Assembly: GCF_004361695.1 (NCBI RefSeq)
Contig: NZ_SNVW01000007.1
Span: 62,001 to 126,000 of the forward strand
Direction: 5' to 3'
Origin: Curtobacterium flaccumfaciens
Lineage (GTDB): Bacteria > Actinomycetota > Actinomycetes > Actinomycetales > Microbacteriaceae
Length of the DNA stretch: 64,000 nt
Position 1 is the first letter of the stretch; each line of letters starts with the position of its first letter. Below are positions 25,349 through 33,846 of this stretch, in pieces. The notes beneath the pieces were generated by a model, which saw only the letters and a program-made list of their open reading frames with translations, was not told where the DNA came from and did not search any database. The position numbers and the translations under genes are program-made.

Positions 25349-25752
25349 TCCGCTGCCTCCGCCGGGACCTCGACGGACACCATCGTGGCCTTGACCGACG
25401 CCACCGCGACCGTGCCGACCTCGAGCCCGAGATCGCGGACGGCTTCGGCGCTCATCAGCGACACGACGCGGTGCGGGCCGCTCTGCAGCTCCACCTGGGC
25501 CATCACGCCGTCGACGACGAGGTCGGTGACGATGCCCACGAACCGGTTGCGCGCCGAGCTCCTGGAGCCGGACGGATCGCTGAGCTGTCCGCCGCTGCCG
25601 CGGATGTGCGCGGCGAGCTCCCGCCCGTCGACCACGGTGCGGCCGGAGGCGTCGGTGGACCGGGTGAACGTCCCGCCGTCCACCATCCGGCGGACGGTGT
25701 CGTCGCTGACGCCGAGGTACCGCGCGGCGTCGCGGATGCGGAGCTTCGTCAT
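25345..25752 (-). CDS. HTH-TOBE molybdenum-binding regulator (Mop type)
   Basis: The 135-residue product joins an excisionase-like helix-turn-helix (LRIRDAARYLGVSDDTVRRMVDGG, residues 3-24) to a single TOBE/Mop domain (RNRFVGIVTDLVVDGVMAQVEL onward) that in relatives binds molybdate. It is therefore a likely sensor of molybdate for the mod and moe genes. It heads the unit with the MoeB-like gene, and a perfect 12-bp palindrome lies 12-23 bases before its ATG. Confidence 0.88.
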   Translation of the reverse strand: MTKLRIRDAARYLGVSDDTVRRMVDGGTFTRSTDASGRTVVDGRELAAHIRGSGGQLSDPSGSRSSARNRFVGIVTDLVVDGVMAQVELQSGPHRVVSLMSAEAVRDLGLEVGTVAVASVKATMVSVEVPAEAAE

Positions 25753-25763
25753 GGTGTTCGCAC

Positions 25764-25775
25764 CATACCGGTATG
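25764..25775. promoter_or_regulatory. perfect 12-bp palindrome, candidate molybdate operator
   Basis: CATACCGGTATG overlaps TATGGT, a possible -10 box for the minus-strand Mop-type regulator gene. A bound protein would block that promoter, so autoregulation is likely. The divergent glycosyltransferase promoter is about 55 bases away. Confidence 0.5.
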
Positions 25776-25830
25776 CGGAACTCTCAGAGAGGGCCACCGG
25801 GACGCCGGGTCCCCGTCCAGCCGGTCCGGC

Positions 25831-25836
25831 TACCGT
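25831..25836 (+). promoter_or_regulatory. -10 box, leaderless 25844 gene
   Basis: TACCGT lies seven bases before the GTG at 25844 and supports that start. Confidence 0.55.
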
Positions 25837-25843
25837 CCAGACC

Positions 25844-27505
25844 GTGACTGCACCACCCACCGGCACCGTTCGCGTCCCCGCTCCGACGGGTGTTGCGCCG
25901 GTCCGGTCGCGGGTTCGTGCGGTCGGGTCCAGCATGGCGGGGGCCGTCGTCCGGACCCCGGAGCTCACGATCGGTGCGCTCGGCGTGCTCGTCACCGCGG
26001 CCTTCGCATGGGTGCCGTCCCTCTGGTACGACGAGGCGGCGACGGTCACGAGCGCGCAGCGGACCTGGCCGCAGCTCTGGGCGGAGCTCCACAACGTCGA
26101 CGCCGTGCACGGGCTCTACTACTCGCTCATGCACGTCTGGTTCTGGCTCGTCGGCTACACGCCGTTCACGCTGCGGTTCCCGAGCGCCCTCGCCATCGGC
26201 GTCGCCGCGGGACTCGTCGTGGCCCTCGGGCGACGGCTCGGCGGCCGCCGGCTCGGCATCACCGCCGGCCTGGTGTTCCTCGCCCTGCCGCGCGTGCAGT
26301 GGGCCGGCTCCGAGGGCCGTCCCTACGCCACCATCACCACCCTCGCGGTCTGCCTGACGCTCGTCGGCCTGACCGCGGTCCGCCGCACCCGCACGGGCCG
26401 CAGCCTGCACTGGTGGGTGGCCTACGGCGCGCTGGCGCTCGTCGCGGTCACGTTCAACGTGTACCTGTCCCTGGCGGTCGTCGCCCACGCGGTGACCCTG
26501 CTCTGGACGATCGCGGTCCGCCGGGTCGAGGTCCGCCGCGCGACCGTGCACCGCACGTCGGCACTCCCCGGTGCCCCGCTCGTGACCGGCGGGGCACTCC
26601 TCCGCTGGGCCGTCGCGGCCGCGATCGCCGCCGTCGCCGTCTCCCCCGTCGTCGTCGAGATCGCGTCGCAGTCGAAGCAGGTGTCCTGGATCGCGGGCAT
26701 CGGCGAACGGACCGTCGCGCAGGTGTTCGCCACCGCGTGGTTCGGCGCCGTCGACGTGTACGCCGCGTTCGCCTGGGCACTCATGGTGCTCGGCGTCGTG
26801 GCCGTGCTCGTCGAGGCGCACCGGCGCTCCCCCTCCGTCCGGGCACTCGTCCGGGCCCAGGCCGTCCGCGTCGCGGTGCCCCTCGTCGTCATCCCCACCG
26901 CCGCGCTCGTGCTCGCCACCGCGATGGGCAAGCACCTCTACTCCCCGAAGTACGCGACCCTGAGCCTGCCGTTCGTCGCGCTGCTCATCGCCCTGGCACT
27001 CACGCTCGTCCGTCCGAAGGCGCTGCTCGCCGGTGCCGTCGCGGCCGTCCTCGTGCTGTCCGTGCCGACGGCGATCGCGGTGAAGGAACCGCTCGCCAAG
27101 CAGGACTCCACCTGGGCACGCGCCGCGTCGATCATCGAGGCCGGGCGGAGCGCCAACCGCGCGGATGCCGACGAAGGTGTGGTCTTCGGCAGCGTCTACG
27201 GCCACCCCGGCACCACGGCGGACATCATCCGGGTCTCCTACCCGGCCGCGTTCGCCGGCATGACCGACCTCGGCGTCCGCAAGGTCGGTGCCGACACCGG
27301 CGTCCTCTGGAACCAGACGGGCGACCTCGCGACGACGATCCCGAGCAGGCTCGAGGACATCGACACGGTGTGGTTCGTCGGTGGCACCGTGAAAGCGCGG
27401 AACATCGAGCCCGAGGCCGCGGCGGTGCTCGCCGAGCACGGCTTCCGGGCGGAACAGCACTGGACGACGGGCACCGTGGTCATCACGGAGTACGTGCGCG
27501 GCTGA
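25844..27505 (+). CDS. GT39-like membrane glycosyltransferase
   Basis: The 553-residue protein has a basic N-terminal tail and about ten hydrophobic segments. The first long loop has SLWYDEAATVTSAQRTWPQLW with an aspartate-glutamate pair, the metal- or substrate-binding signature of ArnT/PMT-like enzymes that use polyprenyl-phosphate sugars. The C-terminal 150 residues are soluble and probably extracytoplasmic. It ends convergently with ispE. The sugar and acceptor are unknown. Confidence 0.8.
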   Translation: MTAPPTGTVRVPAPTGVAPVRSRVRAVGSSMAGAVVRTPELTIGALGVLVTAAFAWVPSLWYDEAATVTSAQRTWPQLWAELHNVDAVHGLYYSLMHVWFWLVGYTPFTLRFPSALAIGVAAGLVVALGRRLGGRRLGITAGLVFLALPRVQWAGSEGRPYATITTLAVCLTLVGLTAVRRTRTGRSLHWWVAYGALALVAVTFNVYLSLAVVAHAVTLLWTIAVRRVEVRRATVHRTSALPGAPLVTGGALLRWAVAAAIAAVAVSPVVVEIASQSKQVSWIAGIGERTVAQVFATAWFGAVDVYAAFAWALMVLGVVAVLVEAHRRSPSVRALVRAQAVRVAVPLVVIPTAALVLATAMGKHLYSPKYATLSLPFVALLIALALTLVRPKALLAGAVAAVLVLSVPTAIAVKEPLAKQDSTWARAASIIEAGRSANRADADEGVVFGSVYGHPGTTADIIRVSYPAAFAGMTDLGVRKVGADTGVLWNQTGDLATTIPSRLEDIDTVWFVGGTVKARNIEPEAAAVLAEHGFRAEQHWTTGTVVITEYVRG

Positions 27506-27516
27506 CGCACGACCGT

Positions 27517-27531
27517 GCGGGTCGCGACCCC
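27517..27531. terminator. possible terminator between convergent genes
   Basis: GGGTCGCGACCC is a perfect palindrome at 27519-27530 between the ends of the glycosyltransferase and ispE genes. The stem is short (six pairs). Confidence 0.3.
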
Positions 27532-27549
27532 GCGTGCCTGTGCTGGTGG

Positions 27550-28482
27550 TCAGTGCACCACGCGGGCGCCGTGCACCGGGCCGGCGGCACGCACCGCGAC
27601 CATCCCGGCCGCACTGAGCTCCACCTGCACCTCGAGCGCGGTGTCACGGTCGGCGACGAGGAACGCCACCGTCGGACCGCTGCCGGACACCAGCCCCGCG
27701 AGCGCCCCGGCCTTCTCGCCGATCTCGAGCGTCGACGCGAGCGACGGCTGCAGACGCATCGCCGGGGCCTGCAGGTCGTTGTGCAGGCAGTCGGCGAGCA
27801 GGTCCGGGTCGCCGGCGCGCAGGGCCTGCAGCACGTTCGCCTCGACCACGGGGGTCGTCGGCGCCGGCGCGATGTCGGCCCGGTAGCGCTCTCGGTGCTC
27901 GTCGAGGGCACGGTACACCGCCGGCGTGGAGAGTCCGTCGTCGCTCAGCGCGAGCACCCAGTGGAACTCGCCCTTCGCCAACGCCGGGCTGAGTTCGTCG
28001 CCGCGTCCGGTCCCGACCGCGGTGCCGCCCGCGAAGGCGAAGGGCACGTCGGCGCCGAGCTGCGCCGCGAGCCGGAGGAGTTCCTCACGCCCGAGGGCGG
28101 TCCCCCACAGGGTGTCCACGGCGAGGAGCGTCGCGGCGGCGTCGGCCGACCCGCCGCCCATGCCGCCGGCCACCGGCACCTGCTTGTCGATCGTCAGCCG
28201 AACCCCACCGCGGTAGCCGGACGCGTCGGCCACCAGCCGAGCGGCCCGGATCGCCAGGTTCGACTCGTCGACGGGCACCGAGCTGGTGTCGATCGGCCCG
28301 GTGAACGCCACCGAGAACTCGTCGTCGAGTTCGGCGGAGACGTCCTCGTACAGCGAGACCGCCTGGTACGCCGTCGCCACGTCGTGGTAACCGTCGTCCT
28401 GCAGCGCACCGACGGACAGGTACACGTTGATCTTGCCGGGGGCGCGCGTCCGTACGCGGGTCGGTGCGGCCAGCGTGGTCAT
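27550..28482 (-). CDS. ispE: 4-diphosphocytidyl-2-C-methyl-D-erythritol kinase
   Basis: This 310-residue GHMP kinase acts in the non-mevalonate isoprenoid pathway. It begins [14 protein letters not shown] (residues 12-25), has the ATP loop [18 protein letters not shown] at about 100-117, and GSGPTVAFL near residue 270. TAGGTT lies six bases before the ATG and includes the stop codon of the upstream PLP-enzyme gene. In many actinobacteria this gene directly follows rsmA; here 8 kb separate them. Confidence 0.96.
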   Translation of the reverse strand: MTTLAAPTRVRTRAPGKINVYLSVGALQDDGYHDVATAYQAVSLYEDVSAELDDEFSVAFTGPIDTSSVPVDESNLAIRAARLVADASGYRGGVRLTIDKQVPVAGGMGGGSADAAATLLAVDTLWGTALGREELLRLAAQLGADVPFAFAGGTAVGTGRGDELSPALAKGEFHWVLALSDDGLSTPAVYRALDEHRERYRADIAPAPTTPVVEANVLQALRAGDPDLLADCLHNDLQAPAMRLQPSLASTLEIGEKAGALAGLVSGSGPTVAFLVADRDTALEVQVELSAAGMVAVRAAGPVHGARVVH

Positions 28483-28488
28483 GCCCCC

Positions 28489-28494
28489 AACCTA
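28489..28494 (-). promoter_or_regulatory. -10 box, leaderless ispE
   Basis: TAGGTT on the minus strand lies six bases before the ATG at 28482. Its first three bases are the TAG stop of the preceding gene. Confidence 0.6.
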
Positions 28495-29799
28495 TCCCGA
28501 TGCGGCTGCTGCGAAGCCCCGCGCCAGGTCAGCCGTGATGTCGTCGATGTGCTCGAGGCCGACGGACAGCCGGATGAGGCCGTCCCCGACACCGGCGGCC
28601 GCACGCTCCGACGACGTCATCTGCACGTGCGTGGTCGACGCCGGGTGCACGACGAGCGAGCGCACGTCGCCGATGTTCGACACGTGGTCGAAGAGCTCGA
28701 GTGCGGCGACGAACCGGCGGCCCGCCTCGACCCCGCCGTCGAGGTCGAACGCGAGCACCGCCGAGGGCCCGGCCGGCACGTAGCGCTGCTGCAGGTGGTG
28801 CCACGGCGACGAGGGCAGGCCGGCGTAGTGCACGCCGAGCACCTGGTCGTGGGCGTCCAACCACGATGCCACCGCGGCGGCGTTCGACACGTGACGGTCC
28901 ATCCGCAGGGACAGGGTCTGGATGCCCTGCAGGACGAGGAAGGCGTTGAAGGGCGCGATCGCCGGGCCGAGGTCCGCGGACAGCTTCGACCGGGTGCGCT
29001 GAATGAACGCCCGACGCCCGAACTTCTCGGCGAAGTTCGTGTTCGCGAACCCGGACTCCGCTGCGGTCGCGAGCTGCGGGTACTTCGCCGCCTGTGCCGC
29101 CCAGTCGAAGTTCCCGCTGTCGACGATGAGCCCGGCGATGGTGCTGCCGTGCCCGGCGAGGTACTTCGTCGCCGAGTGCACGACGATGTCCGCCCCGTGC
29201 TCGATCGGACGGACCAGGTACGGCGTCGCGATGGTGTTGTCGACGATGAGCGGCACGCCGTTCTCGTGCGCGACCCCGGCCACCCCTGCGAAGTCGAGGA
29301 CGTCCCCACGCGGGTTCGGGATCGACTCGCCGAAGAACGCCTTCGTCTCCGGACGGACGGCCGCCGCCCACTCGTCGAGGTCGGTCGGGTCCTGCACGAA
29401 GGTGAACGCGATGCCGAGGTCCCGCAGCGTGGACGCGAACAGCGTGTAGGTCGCGCCGTAGAGCGAGGCGCTCGACACGACGTGGTCGCCGGCACGGGCG
29501 ACCCCGAGCACCGCGAGCGACGTCGCGGCCTGCCCGGAGGCGAGGGCCAGCGCGCCGACGCCGCCCTCGAGGTCGGCGATCCGACGCTCGAGTGCCGCGG
29601 CCGAGGGGTTGTTCACCCGCGAGTACGTGTGTCCGGGCGCGTCGAGCATGAACCGGGCCGCCGCGTCCTCGCCGGACGGGTAGACGAAGGCAGCGGTCTG
29701 CGCGATCGGCGGGACGTTGCCGCCGAAGCCCGGGTCCGACTTCCACCCCGCGCGGATCTGCCGGGTCTCGAACGCCCAGTCGTCCTCGGTGCTGCCCAT
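28492..29799 (-). CDS. O-acetylhomoserine sulfhydrylase / Cys-Met metabolism PLP enzyme
   Basis: The 435-residue PLP enzyme begins FETRQIRAGW, has SGQAATSLAVLGVARAGDHVV and the PLP lysine in HSATKYLAGHGST at about residue 206, and ends with LSVGLEHIDDI. These mark the Cys/Met gamma-elimination or replacement family, closest in appearance to O-acetylhomoserine aminocarboxypropyltransferase, which makes homocysteine from sulfide. The ATG shares a base with the upstream monooxygenase stop (TGATG), so the two are coupled. Confidence 0.92.
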   Translation of the reverse strand: MGSTEDDWAFETRQIRAGWKSDPGFGGNVPPIAQTAAFVYPSGEDAAARFMLDAPGHTYSRVNNPSAAALERRIADLEGGVGALALASGQAATSLAVLGVARAGDHVVSSASLYGATYTLFASTLRDLGIAFTFVQDPTDLDEWAAAVRPETKAFFGESIPNPRGDVLDFAGVAGVAHENGVPLIVDNTIATPYLVRPIEHGADIVVHSATKYLAGHGSTIAGLIVDSGNFDWAAQAAKYPQLATAAESGFANTNFAEKFGRRAFIQRTRSKLSADLGPAIAPFNAFLVLQGIQTLSLRMDRHVSNAAAVASWLDAHDQVLGVHYAGLPSSPWHHLQQRYVPAGPSAVLAFDLDGGVEAGRRFVAALELFDHVSNIGDVRSLVVHPASTTHVQMTSSERAAAGVGDGLIRLSVGLEHIDDITADLARGFAAAASG

Positions 29800-30851
29800 C
29801 AGACGACCGCCCCGGCCGGCACGCCGACCGACGGCCGCACGAGCGGGATGACCTGCTCGCCGAACCGGTCCATCTCCTCGAGCTGCGGCGAGAACTGCAG
29901 CAGCAGCGTGTCCACGCCGGCGTCCTCGTACTCGCGGATCCGCGCGGCGACCTGCTCCGGTGTGCCGACGAACCCGGGGCGGAGGCCTCGGTTCGACACC
30001 GAGTAGTCCTCCAGCGACGGCACGTGCTCGAGCTGCGACTTCGAGATGAAATCCTGGTACGACTCGTACGCCTGGCCGTGCTGCACGTCGGTGATGCGCG
30101 CCAGTTCGGCCAGCGCCTCTGCCTCGGTCTCCCGGACGATGACGTAGGCGGCCATGCCGAACGCCTCGAACGGCGCCAGGCCGGCCTCGGCGCGGCGGCG
30201 CTTCATCTCGTCGATCTTCGTGCGGAGCTCCTCGACGGTGCCACCGTGCGTGACGTAGGCGTCGGCGAACTTCGTGATGCTCGACTTGCCGGCCTCGCTC
30301 TCGCCGCCCGCGTAGATGCGGGGCGTGACGCGCGGCTTCGGCTCGAGGTGGGCGTTCTGGATGTCGTAGTACTCGCCCGTGAACGAGTACGGCGTCTCCC
30401 GCCAGAGGCCCTTCATGACCTCGACGAACTCCTCGGTGCGGCGGTACCGGTCGTCGTGCTCCGAGAAGATCCCGCCGTACTGCTTCGCCTCTTCGGCCCA
30501 CCAGGCGCTCACGACGTTGAAGGTGAAGCGGCCGCCGGAGATGTCGTCGATCGTCGCGGCCTGCTTCGCCGTCACGGCCGGCAGGTGGTAGCCGGGACGC
30601 ATCGCCGCCATGATCTCGAGGCGCTCGGTCGTCGCCGCGATCGCCGCCGCGAGGGACCATGCTTCCAGGCTCGGCGCGGCCGTCCCCTTGATGTCGTTGA
30701 GGTTCAGCTCCGGCACGAGCGTGAGGTCGAAGCCGATGCGCTCGGCGCGCTGCGCCAGGCGCTTCACGTAGTCGAAGGTGACCGGCATGTGCTCGTTCTC
30801 GACGTTGCGCAGCCAGCCGCCGAAGAGCGGGGTCCAGTATCCGAATCGCAC
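29799..30851 (-). CDS. LLM-class flavin-dependent monooxygenase, SfnG/SsuD-like
   Basis: This 350-residue product begins RFGYWTPLFGGWLRNVENEHM and includes ERLEIMAAMRPGYHLPAVTAKQAATIDDISGGRFTFNVVS across residues 76-115 in the fashion of FMNH2-dependent alkanesulfonate or dimethylsulfone monooxygenases. The family cuts C-S bonds and releases sulfite. The GTG at 30851 has AAGGAA upstream. It sits before a sulfhydrylase-type gene, which fits recovery of sulfur from organic sulfur compounds. No flavin reductase gene is adjacent. Confidence 0.88.
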   Translation of the reverse strand: MRFGYWTPLFGGWLRNVENEHMPVTFDYVKRLAQRAERIGFDLTLVPELNLNDIKGTAAPSLEAWSLAAAIAATTERLEIMAAMRPGYHLPAVTAKQAATIDDISGGRFTFNVVSAWWAEEAKQYGGIFSEHDDRYRRTEEFVEVMKGLWRETPYSFTGEYYDIQNAHLEPKPRVTPRIYAGGESEAGKSSITKFADAYVTHGGTVEELRTKIDEMKRRRAEAGLAPFEAFGMAAYVIVRETEAEALAELARITDVQHGQAYESYQDFISKSQLEHVPSLEDYSVSNRGLRPGFVGTPEQVAARIREYEDAGVDTLLLQFSPQLEEMDRFGEQVIPLVRPSVGVPAGAVV

Positions 30852-30902
30852 GGGGTGAGTTCCTTGGGGAGGTGGGGAGTGCCCTGGAAGGGGCGCGGAG
30901 CG

Positions 30903-30942
30903 GACTGGAGGCCCGTGGCGGGCCCGCCACGGGCCTCCAGTC
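30903..30942. repeat. palindromic repeat, copy 4 (perfect 40 bp)
   Basis: Arms of 20 bases, beginning GACTGGAGGCCCGTGG, are perfectly complementary. Other copies have GGCGCG where this one has GGCCCG, and the partner arm has the matching change, so pairing is kept. It lies between two genes on the same strand. Confidence 0.92.
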
Positions 30943-30959
30943 GGGTGGTTCTTGCGTTC

Positions 30960-31949
30960 TCAGGCCGTGAGTTGCGCCGCGTACTGCGTCTCCAGCAGGC
31001 CACCGAGGTACCGCGCGATGGAGCGCGGGCCGGAGGCCGGCGCGGTCTCCTCGACCGCGGGGTTGTAGTTCGTGTTCGTGTTGATGTCGTAGACGACGGT
31101 GCGGCCGTCCGTGGTCTCCATGAACTCGACGCCCGCGATCTGGATGCGCTGATCGGCCAGGAAGGTGCGGAGCTGCTGGACGAGGGGGTGCTCGGCGGTG
31201 ACCTCGGTCCGGACTTCGAAGGCATTGGGCTGGCCTACGCCGGGCACGTCGCAGACTGCTCCAGCGATCGTCTGCGGGACCTCGCACGCGTCCGCCGGGC
31301 ACAGTTCGAAGCTGCCGGCGCTCGTGTCCACGCGGACGGCGTAGACGAACTCGCCCCCGACGAACTCGACCCGGGTGATGAACGGCTCGCGAGCCGTCAG
31401 GTACTCCTGCAGCAGGGTGATGCCGTCGATCGGCGCCTCGAACTCCGCCGAGTCCACGTACGCGTCGAACTCGGCGAGCGAGTCGAAGCGGCGGACGCCG
31501 AGGCCCTTGCCGCCCTGGTTGTGCTTCGTGATGAAGGGGACGTCCTGGCCCTCCGTGAAGGTGCGCGCGGCCTGCTTGAGCGTCGTCGTGCCGAACACGG
31601 CGGTGGTGCGGGGCACGTCGAAGCCCGCGTTGCGGAGCAGCCCGTGCTGGGCGACCTTGGACACCTCGAGCTCGAGCACGTGGCTGCCGCCGACGACCTG
31701 GCGACCCGCACGCTCGAGCCAGCCGAGGACCGCGCGGGTGTACTCCTTCGAGTGCTCGTGGCCGCGGGTGTGGCTGCTCGCGGACATCCGGCTCCAGTAG
31801 ACGCCCGGTTCGGGATCGGCGGCGAGGTCGATCTGGCCCTCGGTCAGCAGGACCTCCTCGACGGGGACGCCCTCGGCCTCGAAGGCGGCGGCGAGCGGCG
31901 GGAACCACTCGGGGTTCTCGTGGATGACGTACACGCGCGGAGTGCTCAC
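30960..31949 (-). CDS. ATP-grasp ligase-like protein
   Basis: The 329-residue product has a RimK-like ATP-grasp domain: KHNQGGKGLGVRRF (glycine-rich loop) at about residues 142-155, LLQEYL for adenine contact and, near residue 290, VVYDINTNTNYN, which supplies Mg2+ ligands. Such enzymes form amide or peptide bonds through acyl-phosphates. The GTG at 31949 has TATGGT six bases upstream. The two genes downstream are a sulfur monooxygenase and a sulfhydrylase-type enzyme. The substrate is unknown. Confidence 0.82.
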   Translation of the reverse strand: MSTPRVYVIHENPEWFPPLAAAFEAEGVPVEEVLLTEGQIDLAADPEPGVYWSRMSASSHTRGHEHSKEYTRAVLGWLERAGRQVVGGSHVLELEVSKVAQHGLLRNAGFDVPRTTAVFGTTTLKQAARTFTEGQDVPFITKHNQGGKGLGVRRFDSLAEFDAYVDSAEFEAPIDGITLLQEYLTAREPFITRVEFVGGEFVYAVRVDTSAGSFELCPADACEVPQTIAGAVCDVPGVGQPNAFEVRTEVTAEHPLVQQLRTFLADQRIQIAGVEFMETTDGRTVVYDINTNTNYNPAVEETAPASGPRSIARYLGGLLETQYAAQLTA

Positions 31950-31955
31950 CTCGCC

Positions 31956-31961
31956 ACCATA
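31956..31961 (-). promoter_or_regulatory. -10 box, leaderless ATP-grasp gene
   Basis: TATGGT on the minus strand lies six bases before the GTG at 31949. Confidence 0.6.
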
Positions 31962-32029
31962 GGCAGGTCGTGGTGCGCGTGGCCAAGTGTGTGACGCGGT
32001 GCGTCTTCGCGTGGGGCGTCTTCGCGTGG

Positions 32030-32087
32030 TGCGAGGTTGATCACTCGGTGCCGGCCTGTAGGGCGGCACCGAGTGGTCAACCTCGCA
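32030..32087. repeat. 58-bp hairpin element, copy C
   Basis: TGCGAGGTTGA and TCAACCTCGCA form the outer stem, and CACTCGGTGCCG/CGGCACCGAGTG the inner stem around a short loop, with one mismatch between the stems. It has the same length as copies A and B and shares TCACYCGG in the left arm. It lies between the ATP-grasp gene and the XRE gene. Confidence 0.8.
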
Positions 32088-32119
32088 CGAGCCGCACGAG
32101 CCGCACGAGCCGCACGAGC
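32084..32119. repeat. 9-bp tandem repeat CGCACGAGC
   Basis: Four exact copies begin inside the terminal bases of hairpin copy C, in the same relation as the CGCACAG repeats have to copy B. Confidence 0.9.
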
Positions 32120-32138
32120 CGCGCGGGCCCGCGCGGCG

Positions 32139-32981
32139 TCAGCCGGCGAAGATCTGCTGTCCGAGGACGCCGAGGAGCTCGAGCTTCTGCGCGTCCTCGG
32201 TCCCCGCCGGTGCGGTGAAGAGCAGGAGCGCCTGGGTCTGGCTCGTCGTGTGGAGCACCTGGCAGTCCACGGTGATGCGGCCGAGCTCCGGGTGCACGAA
32301 GGTCTTGTGGTCTTCCCAGCGGCTGGCCACCTCGTGCAGGGACCAGAGTGCGCGGAACTCCTCGCTGCTCGCCTCGAGGTCGGCGATGAGCTCGACGGCC
32401 CGTGAGTCGTTCGGACCCGCAGCCCCCACGGCCGCACGGAGCGACGCGACCTGTGCCCGCGCCAGACGGTCGTGCTGCTCGGGGGCGTACTTCGCTCGCT
32501 CGTACTCCGTCATGAACCACCGCCACGGCTGGTACCGCTCGTTGCCCGGCAGACCGATCGTCGCGCCGAGCAGCGCCGCACCGAGCCGGTTCTCGACGAG
32601 GGTCTCACCGAGGTCGTTCACCACGATCGCCGGGGTGTCCTCGAGCCTGTCGAGCACCCGGAGGATCGCCGGGTCGACGTGGTCGGAGCGGTGCACGCGG
32701 GCCGGGGCATTGTGTCCCGCGAGGCGGAACAGGTGGTCACGTTCGTCGAACGTGAACCGGAGCGCTCGGGCGATCGCCGCCACCATCTGCTCGGACGGCT
32801 GTGGCCCGCGCTGCTGCTCGAGCCGCGTGTAGTAGTCGGCGGACATGCCCGCGAGGGCCGCGACCTCCTCCCGCCGGAGCCCCGGAGTCCGCCGACGCTG
32901 GCCGGACCCGAGCCCGACGTCCTCGGGGCGCAGCAGTTCGCGGCGGCGGCGGAGGAAGTCGGCGAGCCCGGGGCGGTCCAT
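32139..32981 (-). CDS. XRE-family regulator with MmyB-like ligand domain
   Basis: The 280-residue protein opens with LADFLRRRRELLRPEDVG, then RRTPGLRREEVAALAGMSADYYTRLEQQRG, the exact pattern of actinobacterial XRE/MmyB regulators (residues about 8-60). The second half is the PAS-like MmyB domain (VDPAILRVLDRLEDTPAIVVND onward), which in relatives may bind fatty acids. It is divergent from an SDR gene, the usual arrangement for this family. An ATG three codons upstream is an alternative start. Confidence 0.93.
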   Translation of the reverse strand: MDRPGLADFLRRRRELLRPEDVGLGSGQRRRTPGLRREEVAALAGMSADYYTRLEQQRGPQPSEQMVAAIARALRFTFDERDHLFRLAGHNAPARVHRSDHVDPAILRVLDRLEDTPAIVVNDLGETLVENRLGAALLGATIGLPGNERYQPWRWFMTEYERAKYAPEQHDRLARAQVASLRAAVGAAGPNDSRAVELIADLEASSEEFRALWSLHEVASRWEDHKTFVHPELGRITVDCQVLHTTSQTQALLLFTAPAGTEDAQKLELLGVLGQQIFAG

Positions 32982-33083
32982 GTCCCTCATCGTGCACCGC
33001 CGCCGACGTCCGTGCCAGGGATCCGCGGTCCCCCGATGACGGCGCTCTGGTTCGGCCGGCCGGGTGGGCGGATCGTGGTCGAC

Positions 33084-33827
33084 ATGGACATCACGAACGC
33101 CACCGTCTTCATCCCCGGCGCGACCTCGGGCATCGGCCTCGGGCTCGCGCAGCGCCTGCAGGCCGCCGGCAGCACCGTCGTCATCGGTGGCCGACGCCGC
33201 GCGCTGCTCGACTCGCTGCACGACGAGTACGGCTTCGACACCGTCGAGCTCGACGTCACCGACCCCGCGTCGATCACCGCAGCGGCCGCATCCGTCATCG
33301 AGACGCACCCGGCGCTCGACACGGTCATCACGATGTCGGGCATCATGCGCGCCGAGGACCTTCGCTCGTCGGAGCACCTCACCGACGCCGTCGCCACCGT
33401 CGAGACCAACCTGCTCGGCACCATCCGCCTCATCGACGCGTTCCTGCCGCACCTGCTCAGCCGCCCGGCGTCGACGATCATCACCGTCTCGTCCGGGCTC
33501 GCCTACACGCCGCTCGCCGCGACCCCGACGTACAGCGCCACGAAGGCGGCCGTGCACTCGTACACGCAGTCCCTCCGACAGCAGCTCACCGACTCGTCCG
33601 TCGCTGTGCTCGAACTCGTCCCGCCGGCGGTCGCCACGGACCTGATGGGCGAAGGGGTCGACTTCGGCGGGATGCCGCTCGACGACTTCCTGACCGAGGT
33701 GGTCTCGCTGCTGCAGTCCGGCGCTGCGCCGGAGATCCTCGTGCAGAACGTCCTCCCGCTCCGGTGGTCGGAGCGCGACGGGACGCAGCAGCAGCTCATC
33801 GAGATGCTGGCGGCTCGTCGGCACTGA
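33084..33827 (+). CDS. short-chain dehydrogenase/reductase, DltE-like
   Basis: The 247-residue SDR has TSGIGLGLA in place of the usual TGxxxGIG at about residues 13-21, a serine in TVSSGLAY and YSATKAA as the catalytic YxxxK at about 152-156. The complete catalytic set suggests an active NAD(P)-dependent oxidoreductase. It is divergent from the MmyB-like regulator and is probably its target. The substrate is unknown. Confidence 0.9.
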   Translation: MDITNATVFIPGATSGIGLGLAQRLQAAGSTVVIGGRRRALLDSLHDEYGFDTVELDVTDPASITAAAASVIETHPALDTVITMSGIMRAEDLRSSEHLTDAVATVETNLLGTIRLIDAFLPHLLSRPASTIITVSSGLAYTPLAATPTYSATKAAVHSYTQSLRQQLTDSSVAVLELVPPAVATDLMGEGVDFGGMPLDDFLTEVVSLLQSGAAPEILVQNVLPLRWSERDGTQQQLIEMLAARRH

Positions 33828-33846
33828 ACCCGGGCCGCCGGCGCGC

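Noticed and set aside
29799-30851. F420-dependent enzyme
   Set aside because: The N-terminal pattern and the GGRF-type segment fit FMNH2-dependent SfnG/SsuD-like enzymes better.
33018-33032. Operator GGGATCCGCGGTCCC between the XRE and SDR genes
   Set aside because: The inverted repeat is imperfect at the centre and no more regular than the surrounding GC-rich DNA.
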